Below are positions 26,333 to 34,971 of a stretch of DNA of 37,706 nt, one piece after another. The stretch's first letter is position 1; every line of letters starts with the position of its first letter. Made by a program: the position numbers and the translations under genes. The notes under the pieces are model-generated. The model was given only the letters and a program-made list of their open reading frames with translations, searched no databases and was not told where the DNA came from. This DNA is from Nitrosomonas sp. (GTDB lineage: Bacteria > Pseudomonadota > Gammaproteobacteria > Burkholderiales > Nitrosomonadaceae). The stretch is from positions 1-37,706 of the forward strand of contig NZ_JAIEME010000031.1 of NCBI RefSeq assembly GCF_019752415.1. The letters are read 5' to 3'.

Positions 26333-26674
26333 TTAGTAAGCAAATAACTCTTGCAGCCGAAGACACAATTCGACTTGAGTGGCTTCGTCGATCACGCCGA
26401 GTTTGCTGACTAAACGTACTTTATCAACGGCCCGAATCTGATCCAAGAGGATGAGACCTTGTTTATTTTTGAAAGTACAAGCAATCCGGCAAGGGAATTC
26501 AAAACTTTTGGTCGTCATCGGTGCCATGAGTACAGTCGATAAGGCGGATAGTTCATTGGGGGATATCACAACGCAAGGTCTGGTTTTGTTGATTTCCAAG
26601 CCTTGGGTAGGATCAAGCTGTACCAGCCAGATTTGGAACCGCAGAATCGTTGGGGTTACCAAGTTAATCATCAT
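26333..26674 (-). CDS. mazF: MazF/PemK-family mRNA interferase toxin
   Basis: A type II toxin of the MazF/PemK fold, about 113 residues. It begins MINLVTPTILRFQIWLVQLDPTQGLEINKTRPCVVISPNEL, the signature beta strands with the family Gly and RPCVV motifs. It continues with VLMAPMTTKSF, FKNKQGLILLDQIRAVDKVRL and a C-terminal helix. The conserved Arg in the NKTRP loop and the Thr of MTT are present, so it should be active. The GTG at 26692 would give a longer form; one of the two adjacent ATGs (26674 or 26671) is preferred. Either start overlaps the mazE stop by a few bases, so the toxin is translationally coupled to its antitoxin. Confidence 0.9.
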   Translation of the reverse strand: MMINLVTPTILRFQIWLVQLDPTQGLEINKTRPCVVISPNELSALSTVLMAPMTTKSFEFPCRIACTFKNKQGLILLDQIRAVDKVRLVSKLGVIDEATQVELCLRLQELFAY

Positions 26675-26909
26675 CAGTGGATACAGGGGCACTCAGCCAT
26701 TCCTGATCCAGTGTTTCCTTGTTGTGGTTTTTTAGTGTGTTTTCGATGGCTTCCTTCCAGCCCGCTCTTGCACCTTTTTTGGGTGTAATCAATAAACCAC
26801 CTTCTACGACTTGTAATTGCAGATCCTTGCCTTCCAATTGCGCTTGTTCAATCAGTGGCTTGGGGATGCGGATGCCGTGGGAATTGCCAATTTTAACGAG
26901 GTGAGTCAT
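26664..26909 (-). CDS. mazE: MazE-type antitoxin, SpoVT/AbrB DNA-binding fold
   Basis: An 81-residue antitoxin. Residues 1-47 form the swapped-hairpin AbrB domain: VKIGNSHGIRIPKPLIEQAQLEGKDLQLQVVEGGLLITP. The acidic C-terminal tail (NTLKNHNKETLDQEWLSAPVSTDDD) is the usual toxin-binding segment. The start is ATG 26909, with no strong Shine-Dalgarno but GCTTCCCC upstream. It precedes and overlaps mazF. It should repress its own promoter, where a 12-bp palindrome lies between the -35 and -10 boxes. Confidence 0.9.
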   Translation of the reverse strand: MTHLVKIGNSHGIRIPKPLIEQAQLEGKDLQLQVVEGGLLITPKKGARAGWKEAIENTLKNHNKETLDQEWLSAPVSTDDD

Positions 26910-26942
26910 GGGGAAGCCGGTGATTGTGGAAGTGAATGTGTA

Positions 26943-26971
26943 ACTATAATGTAATTACATAGTGTGTGCAA
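26943..26971 (-). promoter_or_regulatory. mazEF promoter with internal palindromic operator
   Basis: On the minus strand, TTGCAC (26971-26966), an exact 17-nt spacer and TATAGT (26948-26943) give a good sigma70 promoter. The spacer holds the perfect 12-bp palindrome ATGTAATTACAT (26949-26960). Its placement suits binding by MazE, or the MazE-MazF complex, for autorepression. The predicted transcript starts about 27 nt before mazE. Confidence 0.6.
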
Positions 26972-27133
26972 AATTTTGTTAATGATCCTTATGTCCCATT
27001 CTGGAATTGATTGTGTTTCAAATGAATAAGGGAGGGTAATTAGAAAGTGTAGAGAAAGAACTGCATTTACGCTAATAGTTCAGTATTTCATCCTGTTATG
27101 CGAATTTCTTTGCTTTTCTATAAGGATAATTTA

Positions 27134-27161
27134 TTGAGCACACCTTTGTTTATAGTAAACT
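27134..27161 (+). promoter_or_regulatory. Candidate promoter for the glyoxylate aminotransferase
   Basis: TTGAGC (27134-27139), 16-nt spacer and TAAACT (27156-27161), about 70 nt before the ATG. The boxes are mediocre. The remainder of the 320-bp gap between mazE and this gene (26972-27130) shows nothing recognisable. Confidence 0.33.
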
Positions 27162-27231
27162 CTCGTTTCACTTGTTAGAATCAACATTTTTCAAAAATAG
27201 ATCAGATTACATTATTAACTTAGGATTGTTC

Positions 27232-28449
27232 ATGAATACCGAAGATTTTCGCCCAGAAAAAGAAATCAAAATATTTTACCCACCCCAGCGCGTTCTGATG
27301 GGACCGGGGCCATCGGATACCCATCCGCGCGTGCTGAATGCCATGGCACGCCCGACCTTAGGTCACTTGGATCCTGTTTTCACCGAAATGATGGAAGAGA
27401 TTAAGGGGTTGATGCGTTATGCATTCCAAACCAAAAACCGGATGACTTTTTCGGTTTCCGGACCGGGATCTGTCGGGATGGAAATGTGCTTTGTTAACAT
27501 GATCGAACCCGGTGATAAAGTGATCGTGTGTCGCAATGGCGTATTTGGCGGACGCATGATTGAAAACGTTGAACGTCATGGTGGCGTTGCGGTGGTCGTG
27601 GATGATAAGTGGGGTGAGCCGGTTGATCCGCAGAAAGTGGAAGATGCGCTGAAAAAGAACCCCGATACCAAGATTGTTGCGTTTTGTCACGCCGAGACTT
27701 CAACGGGCGCGCAGTCCGATGCTAAAACCTTGTGCGAAATCGCGCGTAAATACAATTGCCTGACGATTGTGGATACCGTCACTTCGCTGGGCGGCACGCC
27801 GATTAAAGTCGATGAATGGGGAATTGATGCGATTTATTCCGGCAGTCAGAAATGCTTATCTTGTCCGCCCGGTCTGTCTCCAGTGAGTTTCTCCGAACGC
27901 GTAACCGAACTGGTTAAGAATCGTAAGACGAAAGTACATAGCTGGTTTATGGATATCGGCTTGTTGTTGAATTACTGGGGATCATCAACTCGTACGTATC
28001 ACCATACGGCACCGACCAATGCATTGTATGCATTGCATGAATCATTGCTGATGCTGGCTGAAGAAGGATTGGAACATTCCTGGGCACGGCATCGGTATAA
28101 TTATGAAGCCTTAAAAGCCGGTTTTGCCACGTTGGGTATGAGCTATGTGGTTGCGGAGCAACATCGCTTGCCGCAACTGAATTCCGTTTTTGTACCGGCT
28201 GGTGTAGATGAGAAAGAAGTGCGTCGCCGTTTGTTGGATGACTATAGTCTTGAGATTGGCGCCGGTTTGGGTGATTTTGCAGGAAAAGTATGGCGCTTCG
28301 GTTTGATGGGCACATCCTGTCGCGTTGAAAACGTGATTTTCTGCTTAAATGCACTGGAAAGTATTCTATCCGACATGGGCATGAAAGTAGAGCGCGGCGC
28401 TGCGGCAGCAGCGGCGCATCAGAAGTATGCAGAAAACCCTATGTTTTAA
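27232..28449 (+). CDS. Alanine/serine-glyoxylate aminotransferase (class V, PLP)
   Basis: A cytosolic PLP enzyme that converts glyoxylate to glycine using serine or alanine; in CO2-fixing bacteria it belongs to glycolate salvage. Length from the chosen ATG is 405. Family motifs are LMGPGPSDTHPRVLNAM, FSVSGPGSVGMEMCFVNMIEPGDKV, AFCHAETSTGAQSD and VDTVTSLGGTPI. The PLP lysine is Lys207 in IYSGSQKCLSCPPGLSP. The glyoxylate-enzyme stretch TYHHTAPTNALYALHE is present. ATG 27232 has AGGAT about 8 nt upstream; the first 20 codons from 27172 are unlike the family. Serine versus alanine preference cannot be read. It ends in a long Ala-rich tail followed by a terminator. Confidence 0.92.
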   Translation: MNTEDFRPEKEIKIFYPPQRVLMGPGPSDTHPRVLNAMARPTLGHLDPVFTEMMEEIKGLMRYAFQTKNRMTFSVSGPGSVGMEMCFVNMIEPGDKVIVCRNGVFGGRMIENVERHGGVAVVVDDKWGEPVDPQKVEDALKKNPDTKIVAFCHAETSTGAQSDAKTLCEIARKYNCLTIVDTVTSLGGTPIKVDEWGIDAIYSGSQKCLSCPPGLSPVSFSERVTELVKNRKTKVHSWFMDIGLLLNYWGSSTRTYHHTAPTNALYALHESLLMLAEEGLEHSWARHRYNYEALKAGFATLGMSYVVAEQHRLPQLNSVFVPAGVDEKEVRRRLLDDYSLEIGAGLGDFAGKVWRFGLMGTSCRVENVIFCLNALESILSDMGMKVERGAAAAAAHQKYAENPMF

Positions 28450-28484
28450 GGTTTGTTCCGAATTGCTGGCATTTTAGCCGCCCC

Positions 28485-28522
28485 ATGCCACTTTCTTTTC
28501 GCGAATGATAAGAAAGTGGCAT
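28485..28522 (+). terminator. Long perfect hairpin, likely terminator of the aminotransferase gene
   Basis: The arms ATGCCACTTTCTT and AAGAAAGTGGCAT are perfect 13-bp complements around a 12-nt loop that contains TTCGCGAA. The right arm is followed by ATGTCTTTT. It separates the aminotransferase from the polysaccharide genes. Confidence 0.75.
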
Positions 28523-28560
28523 ATGTCTTTTACTGACTTATAACGGATAATCCGCTCACT

Positions 28561-29553
28561 ATGGTTTTGGGTTCTCCTCTATCTACTGTCGCAGCACCGC
28601 TGCTATCTTTCTTTATCTCATTTGTCTCAATTTTATGGTTGATCAAAAAAAAAGCTGATTGGGTGCTGGATCATCCGAATTCACGCTCGCTACATTCTGT
28701 ACCGGTTTCCCGTATTGGTGGTGTTGGCTTGTTCTTCGGGATCATTACTACTTGGTTATGTTTTTCGGTTGTCATGCCTGTTACGATTTGGGTAGGCATT
28801 GGGCTACTGGTGGCCATATCATTCATAGATGATGTTTGGCACGCGCCGGTGTGGTGCCGGTTGCTGATACAGGGCATCGTTGCCGCTGGATTTGCTATGG
28901 AGCTATTGTTGGATACTTATGGTTGGACAATGGTATTGTGCAGCGCAGTTGCAGTGGTCTGGATGGCTAATCTTTATAATTTCATGGATGGTTCGGATGG
29001 CTTGGCGAGCGGAATGACCGTGATTGGGTTTGGCTATTATGGCTTAATTGCATACTTGGCAGGGGATAACGATTTCGCTGTGCTAAATTTTTCAATAGCT
29101 GCTGCTGCCGGCGCATTTTTGCTCCATAATTTTTATCCGGCGCGTATTTTCCTAGGGGACGTGGGCGCTGTTCCGCTTGGATTCCTGGCTGCTGCATTGG
29201 GAATACTCGGATGGATGGATAATTTGTGGTCATTATGGGTACCGGTGCTAATATTCTCACCTTTCATCGCAGATTCGACAATGACGTTGATAAAGCGCTT
29301 ATTGCGCGGAAAAAAAATCTGGCAAGCGCATCGTGAACATTATTATCAGCGCTTGGTGCAAAGCGGTTTTGGTCATCGTAATACGGCGTTATCGGCTTAT
29401 ACTTTGATGCTTATGGTAGGTGCAAGCGCTGTCTGGGCATGTAGGCAAGACCCCGTGGTGCAAAGTTGGATTGTCATGCTATGGGGAGGCTTTTATTTGC
29501 TATTAATGTTTATTTCTGATTGGAATCAGAAATATTATTCCAATCGGGGATAG
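28561..29553 (+). CDS. WecA/MraY-like undecaprenyl-phosphate sugar-1-phosphate transferase
   Basis: A polytopic membrane enzyme of 330 residues that links a sugar-1-phosphate (usually GlcNAc- or GalNAc-type) to undecaprenyl phosphate, the first step of an envelope polysaccharide. Characteristic motifs are DHPNSRSLHSVPVSRIGGVG near the N-terminus, the Mg-binding Asp90-Asp91 in SFIDDVW, NLYNFMDGSDGLA at about 137, FLGDVGAVPLGF and the sugar-binding loop HREHYYQRL at about 257. About ten membrane segments are predicted. It is one base before the CapD-like gene, so they form an operon. The ribosome binding site is weak. The exact sugar is unknown. Confidence 0.9.
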   Translation: MVLGSPLSTVAAPLLSFFISFVSILWLIKKKADWVLDHPNSRSLHSVPVSRIGGVGLFFGIITTWLCFSVVMPVTIWVGIGLLVAISFIDDVWHAPVWCRLLIQGIVAAGFAMELLLDTYGWTMVLCSAVAVVWMANLYNFMDGSDGLASGMTVIGFGYYGLIAYLAGDNDFAVLNFSIAAAAGAFLLHNFYPARIFLGDVGAVPLGFLAAALGILGWMDNLWSLWVPVLIFSPFIADSTMTLIKRLLRGKKIWQAHREHYYQRLVQSGFGHRNTALSAYTLMLMVGASAVWACRQDPVVQSWIVMLWGGFYLLLMFISDWNQKYYSNRG

Positions 29554-29554
29554 T

Positions 29555-31444
29555 ATGTTTCGCAGAAAATACGGAATACGCACCTTCATTGCTTTTACAC
29601 ATGATTTTATTGCAATTGCCGTAGCCTGGTGGCTTGCTTTTCTATTCCGCTTTAATTTTGAGATTCCTGCGCCTTCATCGCAGTTCTTACTGGAAATTTT
29701 GCCGTGGACAGTACTTGTTCAGGGCAGTTTCTTTTTGTGGTTCGGACTTTACCGCGGATTATGGCGCTATGCCAGTTTACCCGATCTAAAGAGAATTTTT
29801 GTCGCGGTGATGAGCGGTACTGTGACTGTATTGCTGATCTTGTGGCCATTGGGTTTGCTGGTCAATGTTCCAATAGCGGTCATTCTGTTGGCGCCATTAT
29901 TATTGCTGCTGATCATGGGTGGCAGCCGTTTGACCTATCGTGCATGGAAAGAACGGCGGTTGTATGGTCTGGAGAGTAATGAAGCGAAACTGGTATTGAT
30001 ACTTGGTGCAGGCAGCACTGCGGTGAGTCTGGTTAAGGATTTGACGAGAAGCCGTGACTGGCACGTTGTTGGAATGCTGGATGATGACCAAAGAAAATTG
30101 GGTACGCGATTGCAAGGCATTCGTGTGCTCGGTACGATCAATGAATTGCCGCAATGGGTGCAGAAACTGAATGTCGGTCATGTGATTATTGCTATCCCGT
30201 CTGTTTCTCGTCGAATACACCGTCAAGCTTTGGAGATGTGCTCGGAAATTGGCGTGAAAGCGATGACAGTGCCGTCTTACGCAGATCTGATCAGTGGTAA
30301 AACAACCGTGTCGCAGATTCGTGAGATAGAACTCGACGATTTGCTGGGTAGAGCGCCTGTAGTTCTAGATAATGATGGGTTGCATGGTTTATTGACAGGA
30401 AAAGTAATCCTGGTTACAGGAGCAGGTGGTTCGATTGGCTCAGAATTATGCCGCCAGCTCGCTGCATTTGAACCCAATCGTATTGTTTTCCTTGAACTAA
30501 ACGAATTTGCACTTTACAGCATACAAGAGGAATTCTTGTCGTGTTTTCCTGACATGGCGATGTCATTTGTCATCGGTGATATCAAAGACCATGTGCGCAT
30601 AACACAATTATTTACGCAGTTCCGGCCTACTGTGGTTTTTCATGCCGCTGCTTACAAACATGTTCCGCTCATGGAACAAGAGAATGCGTGCCTGGCTTTG
30701 CTGAATAATGTCCTGGGTACGCATGTGCTGGCTCAGGTGGCGATAAGTTTTGGCGTGGAAAAATTTGTTCTGATTTCGACGGACAAAGCAGTCAATCCTG
30801 TGAGTGTTATGGGAGCCAGTAAGCGGTTGGCTGAGATGGTATGTCAAGCTTTGCAGCAATCCATTGCAAAGAATGCGAAACCTGATCGGAATAATCAATC
30901 GAATCAAACCTGCTTTGTAATGGTGCGTTTTGGCAATGTATTGGGCAGTACCGGCAGTGTTATCCCGAAATTTCGCGAACAGATCGCCAGAGGTGGCCCT
31001 ATCACGATCACTCATCCAGAGATGACACGTTATTTCATGTCTATCCCGGAAGCGGCACAACTGGTTTTGCAAGCCGGGTTGATGGGTGGTGCAAAAGGCG
31101 GGGGAGAAATATTTGTGTTGGATATGGGTGATCCGGTAAGAATTGTTGATCTGGCCAACGATCTAATTCATTTGTCGGGATTGGGGGAGGATGATATTCG
31201 TATTATTTTCACTGGGCTACGGCCTGGTGAGAAATTGCATGAGGAATTATTGGCAACCAGTGAAAATACTTTTCCGACACCGCATCAAAAATTACGTATT
31301 GCGCAGGCACGCCAGGTTGATGAGCAGTGGCTATCCGAGTTAACAGCCTGGTTGAGCAAAATAACTGTTTTAAGCGATCAGGAAGTCCGGGATCAACTGG
31401 CAAAGTGGGTGCCAGAATATACCACGAAGGAAACGGAGCATTAG
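29555..31444 (+). CDS. CapD/WbpM-like membrane-bound UDP-sugar 4,6-dehydratase
   Basis: A 629-residue inner-membrane enzyme of the CapD/WbpM/PglF family, normally turning UDP-GlcNAc into a 4-keto-6-deoxy sugar. Four N-terminal membrane segments (about 1-125) are followed by a first nucleotide-binding domain (LILGAGSTAVSLVKDL at about 149) that is regulatory in the family. The catalytic SDR domain starts at about 285 (VTGAGGSIGSELCRQL). The active-site stretch STDKAVNPVSVMGASKRLAE has Met419 and Lys423, the Met-x3-Lys form typical of this family. RFGNVLGSTGSVIPKFREQI and LRPGEKLHEELL are also present. It is one base after the WecA-like gene and is likely co-transcribed; the product would be built onto its lipid carrier. 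Confidence 0.92.
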   Translation: MFRRKYGIRTFIAFTHDFIAIAVAWWLAFLFRFNFEIPAPSSQFLLEILPWTVLVQGSFFLWFGLYRGLWRYASLPDLKRIFVAVMSGTVTVLLILWPLGLLVNVPIAVILLAPLLLLLIMGGSRLTYRAWKERRLYGLESNEAKLVLILGAGSTAVSLVKDLTRSRDWHVVGMLDDDQRKLGTRLQGIRVLGTINELPQWVQKLNVGHVIIAIPSVSRRIHRQALEMCSEIGVKAMTVPSYADLISGKTTVSQIREIELDDLLGRAPVVLDNDGLHGLLTGKVILVTGAGGSIGSELCRQLAAFEPNRIVFLELNEFALYSIQEEFLSCFPDMAMSFVIGDIKDHVRITQLFTQFRPTVVFHAAAYKHVPLMEQENACLALLNNVLGTHVLAQVAISFGVEKFVLISTDKAVNPVSVMGASKRLAEMVCQALQQSIAKNAKPDRNNQSNQTCFVMVRFGNVLGSTGSVIPKFREQIARGGPITITHPEMTRYFMSIPEAAQLVLQAGLMGGAKGGGEIFVLDMGDPVRIVDLANDLIHLSGLGEDDIRIIFTGLRPGEKLHEELLATSENTFPTPHQKLRIAQARQVDEQWLSELTAWLSKITVLSDQEVRDQLAKWVPEYTTKETEH

Positions 31445-31633
31445 CTAACTGATTGGTTTTCAGTTTCATCGTGGTTCCAAGAAAACTTACGCTAATTACT
31501 TACTGCTTGTTTTTCTTGCTTTGCCTAGGTCGGGACATTTTATAAAAACACTTGCAGTATCAGTGGATTAAAATTTATCCTCGCGATTGTAAGCGGTTAT
31601 CTTTAAATACCTATTTTGAAACGTCAACAGACC

Positions 31634-33316
31634 CTAGGAATTGTTTGGTCCTTTCAAACTTTCTGTGATACATCCATTTTCCAGAACAATAATTCGATCA
31701 ACCTTTTTCAATTGGGGAATATATTGATTAAAAATCAGAGTCGTGCGATTTTGTATTAATTTTTCTAAGGCTGACAGTAGATTCCCAGAATTAGATTCTT
31801 CCTGTGCCGTAGGTATTTCATCAAGAATCAGGATGGGGGCGTTTTTAACTAACGCGCGTGCAATCGCAAGCTGTCGAAATTGTTGTTGATTGATTGTTGT
31901 ACCTTCTTTGCCAATCTGCGTCTGTAAGCCATCCGGCATGTGCCGGATAAATTCCATCGCGTGAGAGGCGTGTGCTGCAGTGGTAATTTTCGCTTCGTTG
32001 GCACAACGCATCGTGCCGTACGCGATATTGCCGGCAATTTTTTCATCCAGCAAATAACCATCTTCCGTCACTATGGCGATATTGGCATGTAAGTTATTTA
32101 ACTGGATATCGGCGAGCGGATGATCATCCAGCAATATTCGTCCACTGGCCGGTTGTTGTAAATGTAGTATTAGGTTAATGAGCGCATTTTTCTCTTCTGC
32201 GGTATAACCGGTAAAAACGGTTACTTCGCCCGGTTTTATGGTGAAGTTAATATGATTCAGAATGGGTGTTGCGTGTGCATCGCTACAGAAGCGCACTTGT
32301 TCAAAAACGAATTTCCCGCTGACATGTGGGATGCTAATGATCCCGGTATCGTGTTCGGATGCTTGATCCAGGAATGAAAAGATGTTTTCTATGATCTTTT
32401 GGTCATGTGCAAGTTGTTTGGGTAAGCCGGCGATGCGTTGTATCGGCAAGATGAGGAGCAATACAACGGAAATGAGCGCGCCGACTTCATGCAGATTCAA
32501 TGCACCAGTAATAACTTGCAGTGCGACCATGTAAATGACGGCTGTCAAAATCAACGCCGTAATGATTTGACTTGCTGGGACGGCTATTGCTCTGGCTAGT
32601 GCTTGTTGCATTTCTGCGTGATAAATAGTTTCTGAAATTTTTCCAAGACGCTGACTTTCATACATCTGTCCGCCATCTAGTCTGATTTTTCTGTGGTGTG
32701 CAATGGATTGCGACAAGTGCTGAGTCAGGTTTTTAGAGGCCTGCCAGTTTTTCTGGTCAGGACTGTTCAAATGATTGCGCGTCATCTGAGTCACTAATAG
32801 GACGAACGAAGTAACCAGAAGTAGAAACAAAGAGAATTCTTGGTTGAGATAAAACGTGCAAATAATCAACCCTACGATTGTTAAGCTGTTTTGCGTAATG
32901 ACGGTGATATAACGAGATGTGGATTGAGATATCTGGCTGATATCCAATAGCAGCGCGTCGATTTCATTATTCTTATTAAGATGGCTGTAGTGATTGACCG
33001 GTAGTGTTAGCAGTTTGTTAAAAAACTCCATACGTAAATCTATTCCTAATTTTCCAACAGTTTTGTTGGCAGTATAAATACTGATATAACCTGCGATTCC
33101 ACGGATTATAAATAATACGATAATCGCCAGCGCTGCTGTTTGCATCAGCGATTGATCTTTATCGATAAAGGTGCTTTCAAGTATTTGTTTAATCAGTATG
33201 GGCAGGGAAGCTAAAGCGGCTGCTACGATCACCATGGCAAATAATGCCAGCAAGAGTAATTTCCAATAGGGAAAAAGTCTTCTGAGTAGGCGGAGGAAAA
33301 GGTGTGCACGGATCAT
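31634..33316 (-). CDS. MsbA-like ABC exporter homologue with degenerate ATPase motifs
   Basis: A 560-residue full-length half-transporter of the MsbA/lipid-flippase type: six membrane segments (about 1-305), then a nucleotide-binding domain. The membrane part and fold are intact, but the ATPase motifs are not. Walker A reads TGYTAEEKNALI instead of G-x2-G-x-GK-S/T. The Q-loop reads IVTEDGYLL with Glu for Gln. The LSGGQ signature reads TINQQQ. The switch His region reads IFNQYIPQ. Only Walker B (ILILDE) looks normal. The reading frame is open throughout, so this is not simple decay. It is divergent from rmlA, inside the polysaccharide region. It may be an inactive partner of another ABC protein or a non-transport membrane protein. 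Confidence 0.85.
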   Translation of the reverse strand: MIRAHLFLRLLRRLFPYWKLLLLALFAMVIVAAALASLPILIKQILESTFIDKDQSLMQTAALAIIVLFIIRGIAGYISIYTANKTVGKLGIDLRMEFFNKLLTLPVNHYSHLNKNNEIDALLLDISQISQSTSRYITVITQNSLTIVGLIICTFYLNQEFSLFLLLVTSFVLLVTQMTRNHLNSPDQKNWQASKNLTQHLSQSIAHHRKIRLDGGQMYESQRLGKISETIYHAEMQQALARAIAVPASQIITALILTAVIYMVALQVITGALNLHEVGALISVVLLLILPIQRIAGLPKQLAHDQKIIENIFSFLDQASEHDTGIISIPHVSGKFVFEQVRFCSDAHATPILNHINFTIKPGEVTVFTGYTAEEKNALINLILHLQQPASGRILLDDHPLADIQLNNLHANIAIVTEDGYLLDEKIAGNIAYGTMRCANEAKITTAAHASHAMEFIRHMPDGLQTQIGKEGTTINQQQFRQLAIARALVKNAPILILDEIPTAQEESNSGNLLSALEKLIQNRTTLIFNQYIPQLKKVDRIIVLENGCITESLKGPNNS

Positions 33317-33468
33317 AATATGTAATTCTACCTGAACATTCAGCGGCTATTGCATCGTGCAATTATCCGGAACGTGAAACAGATATAATACAAGCATCAT
33401 TATTTCTAGTGAATTAATCCGGGTGAAAGCGATTCGTTCATAAGCGTGTAAACATCGGGATTTTATTT

Positions 33469-34401
33469 ATGCCAACATCAAATACTTCATATACGACAAG
33501 AGATTTTCCAAAACCCACACTCCCGCGGCGAAAAGGTATCGTACTTGCGGGGGGATCCGGTACGCGGCTTTATCCGGTTACTCAGACCGTTTCCAAACAG
33601 TTGTTGCCGGTGTTTGATAAGCCGATGATTTATTACCCGCTCAGTACCTTAATGCTGGCGGGAATCCGGGATATTCTGGTTATCTCAACACCGCGTGATG
33701 TTGGAAATTACGCAGAGCTTTTGCGGGATGGTCATCAGTGGGGATTGAATATATCGTATGCCGAGCAACCTTCTCCCGACGGCCTTGCGCAAGCATTTAT
33801 CATCGGTAAATCGTTTATTGGTAACGATTGTTCAGCACTTGTATTGGGCGATAACATTTTTCATGGGCACGACTTTCACCATTTACTCACAAGCGCGATG
33901 GAACGCACGCAAGGGGCGAGTGTGTTTGCCTATCATGTGCATGACCCGGAACGGTATGGCGTGGTTGAATTTGATGCCGAGGGTAGCGTGATTAATCTGG
34001 AAGAAAAGCCCAAACATCCGAAGTCCCATTACGCAGTGACTGGTTTATATTTTTATGATCAACAAGTGGTGGATTACGCCAAAAGCCTGAAACCATCGGT
34101 ACGCAATGAGCTGGAAATCACCGATTTGAATCGTATTTATCTGGAGCGGTCTGCATTGCGTGTTGAAATCATGGGGCGTGGCTATGCGTGGTTGGATACC
34201 GGTACGCACGAATCATTGCTGGATGCGAGTCAGTTTGTCGCCACCATTGAACATCGGCAAGGATTGAAAATCGCCTGCCCGGAAGAGATAGCCTTCAGGC
34301 AAGGATGGATTGATGCAGCGCAACTGGAGAAACTGGCGATTCCGTTGGCCAAGAATGGCTATGGGCAGTATTTGCTGCAAGTGTTAAAACGTGAATTTTG
34401 A
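33469..34401 (+). CDS. rmlA: Glucose-1-phosphate thymidylyltransferase
   Basis: It makes dTDP-glucose from glucose-1-phosphate and dTTP, the first step to dTDP-rhamnose. The nucleotide-binding motif is [66 protein letters not shown] and [20 protein letters not shown] are family landmarks. The body is normal in length, but 22 residues precede the usual start, without another Met to choose; they are Ser/Thr/Pro-rich. It is followed 12 bp later by rmlC, so they form an operon. rmlB and rmlD are not in the window. Confidence 0.95.
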   Translation: MPTSNTSYTTRDFPKPTLPRRKGIVLAGGSGTRLYPVTQTVSKQLLPVFDKPMIYYPLSTLMLAGIRDILVISTPRDVGNYAELLRDGHQWGLNISYAEQPSPDGLAQAFIIGKSFIGNDCSALVLGDNIFHGHDFHHLLTSAMERTQGASVFAYHVHDPERYGVVEFDAEGSVINLEEKPKHPKSHYAVTGLYFYDQQVVDYAKSLKPSVRNELEITDLNRIYLERSALRVEIMGRGYAWLDTGTHESLLDASQFVATIEHRQGLKIACPEEIAFRQGWIDAAQLEKLAIPLAKNGYGQYLLQVLKREF

Positions 34402-34413
34402 TTGGACCGATAG

Positions 34414-34962
34414 ATGAAATCAACCCAGCTGGCTATTCCGGAAGTTCTGTTATTTGAACCGCGTGTTTTTGGCGATGAACGCGGATTGTTTTTCGAGAGT
34501 TTTAATCAGCGTGAATTTGAGTCAGCAGTAGGGGAAAAAATAAACTTTGTGCAAAGTAATCACTCCCGTTCCATTCAACATGTTTTGCGCGGCCTGCATT
34601 ACCAGATCAAACAAGCCCAAGGAAAACTGGTGCGTGTGGTGGTGGGAGAAGTATTCGACGTGGCAGTGGATATCCGCCGTTCATCCCCAACTTTTGGACA
34701 ATGGGTGGGGGAAATGCTCAACGCAGAGAACAAAAAACAATTATGGGTTCCGGCAGGTTTTGCCCATGGATTTATAGTTCTTTCTGAGTATGCGGAGTTT
34801 TTGTACAACACAACCGATTACTGGGCACCTGAGCACGAGCGCTGCATTGTGTGGAATGATGCAACTTTGGCGATAGATTGGCTGCTTGCTGGCAAGCAGC
34901 CGGTGCTGTCTGAGAAGGATGCGCGTGGAATCACATTCGATGCTGCCGAAGTTTATGATTAG
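34414..34962 (+). CDS. rmlC: dTDP-4-dehydrorhamnose 3,5-epimerase
   Basis: A cupin-fold epimerase of 182 residues acting on dTDP-4-keto-6-deoxyglucose in dTDP-L-rhamnose synthesis. Family stretches are EPRVFGDERGLFFESFNQREF, the catalytic His in LRGLHYQ with KLVRVVVGEVFDVAVDIRRSSPTFGQW, and FAHGFIVLSEYAEFLYNTTDYWAPEHERCIVWND. It follows rmlA closely and precedes radA by 9 bp, so radA may be read from the same transcript. Confidence 0.95.
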   Translation: MKSTQLAIPEVLLFEPRVFGDERGLFFESFNQREFESAVGEKINFVQSNHSRSIQHVLRGLHYQIKQAQGKLVRVVVGEVFDVAVDIRRSSPTFGQWVGEMLNAENKKQLWVPAGFAHGFIVLSEYAEFLYNTTDYWAPEHERCIVWNDATLAIDWLLAGKQPVLSEKDARGITFDAAEVYD

Positions 34963-34971
34963 CTGTTGAGA

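Noticed and set aside
27947-28354. 135-codon minus-strand frame
   Set aside because: Antisense to the glyoxylate aminotransferase, with no features of its own.
30608-31072. 154-codon minus-strand frame
   Set aside because: Antisense shadow of the CapD-like catalytic domain.
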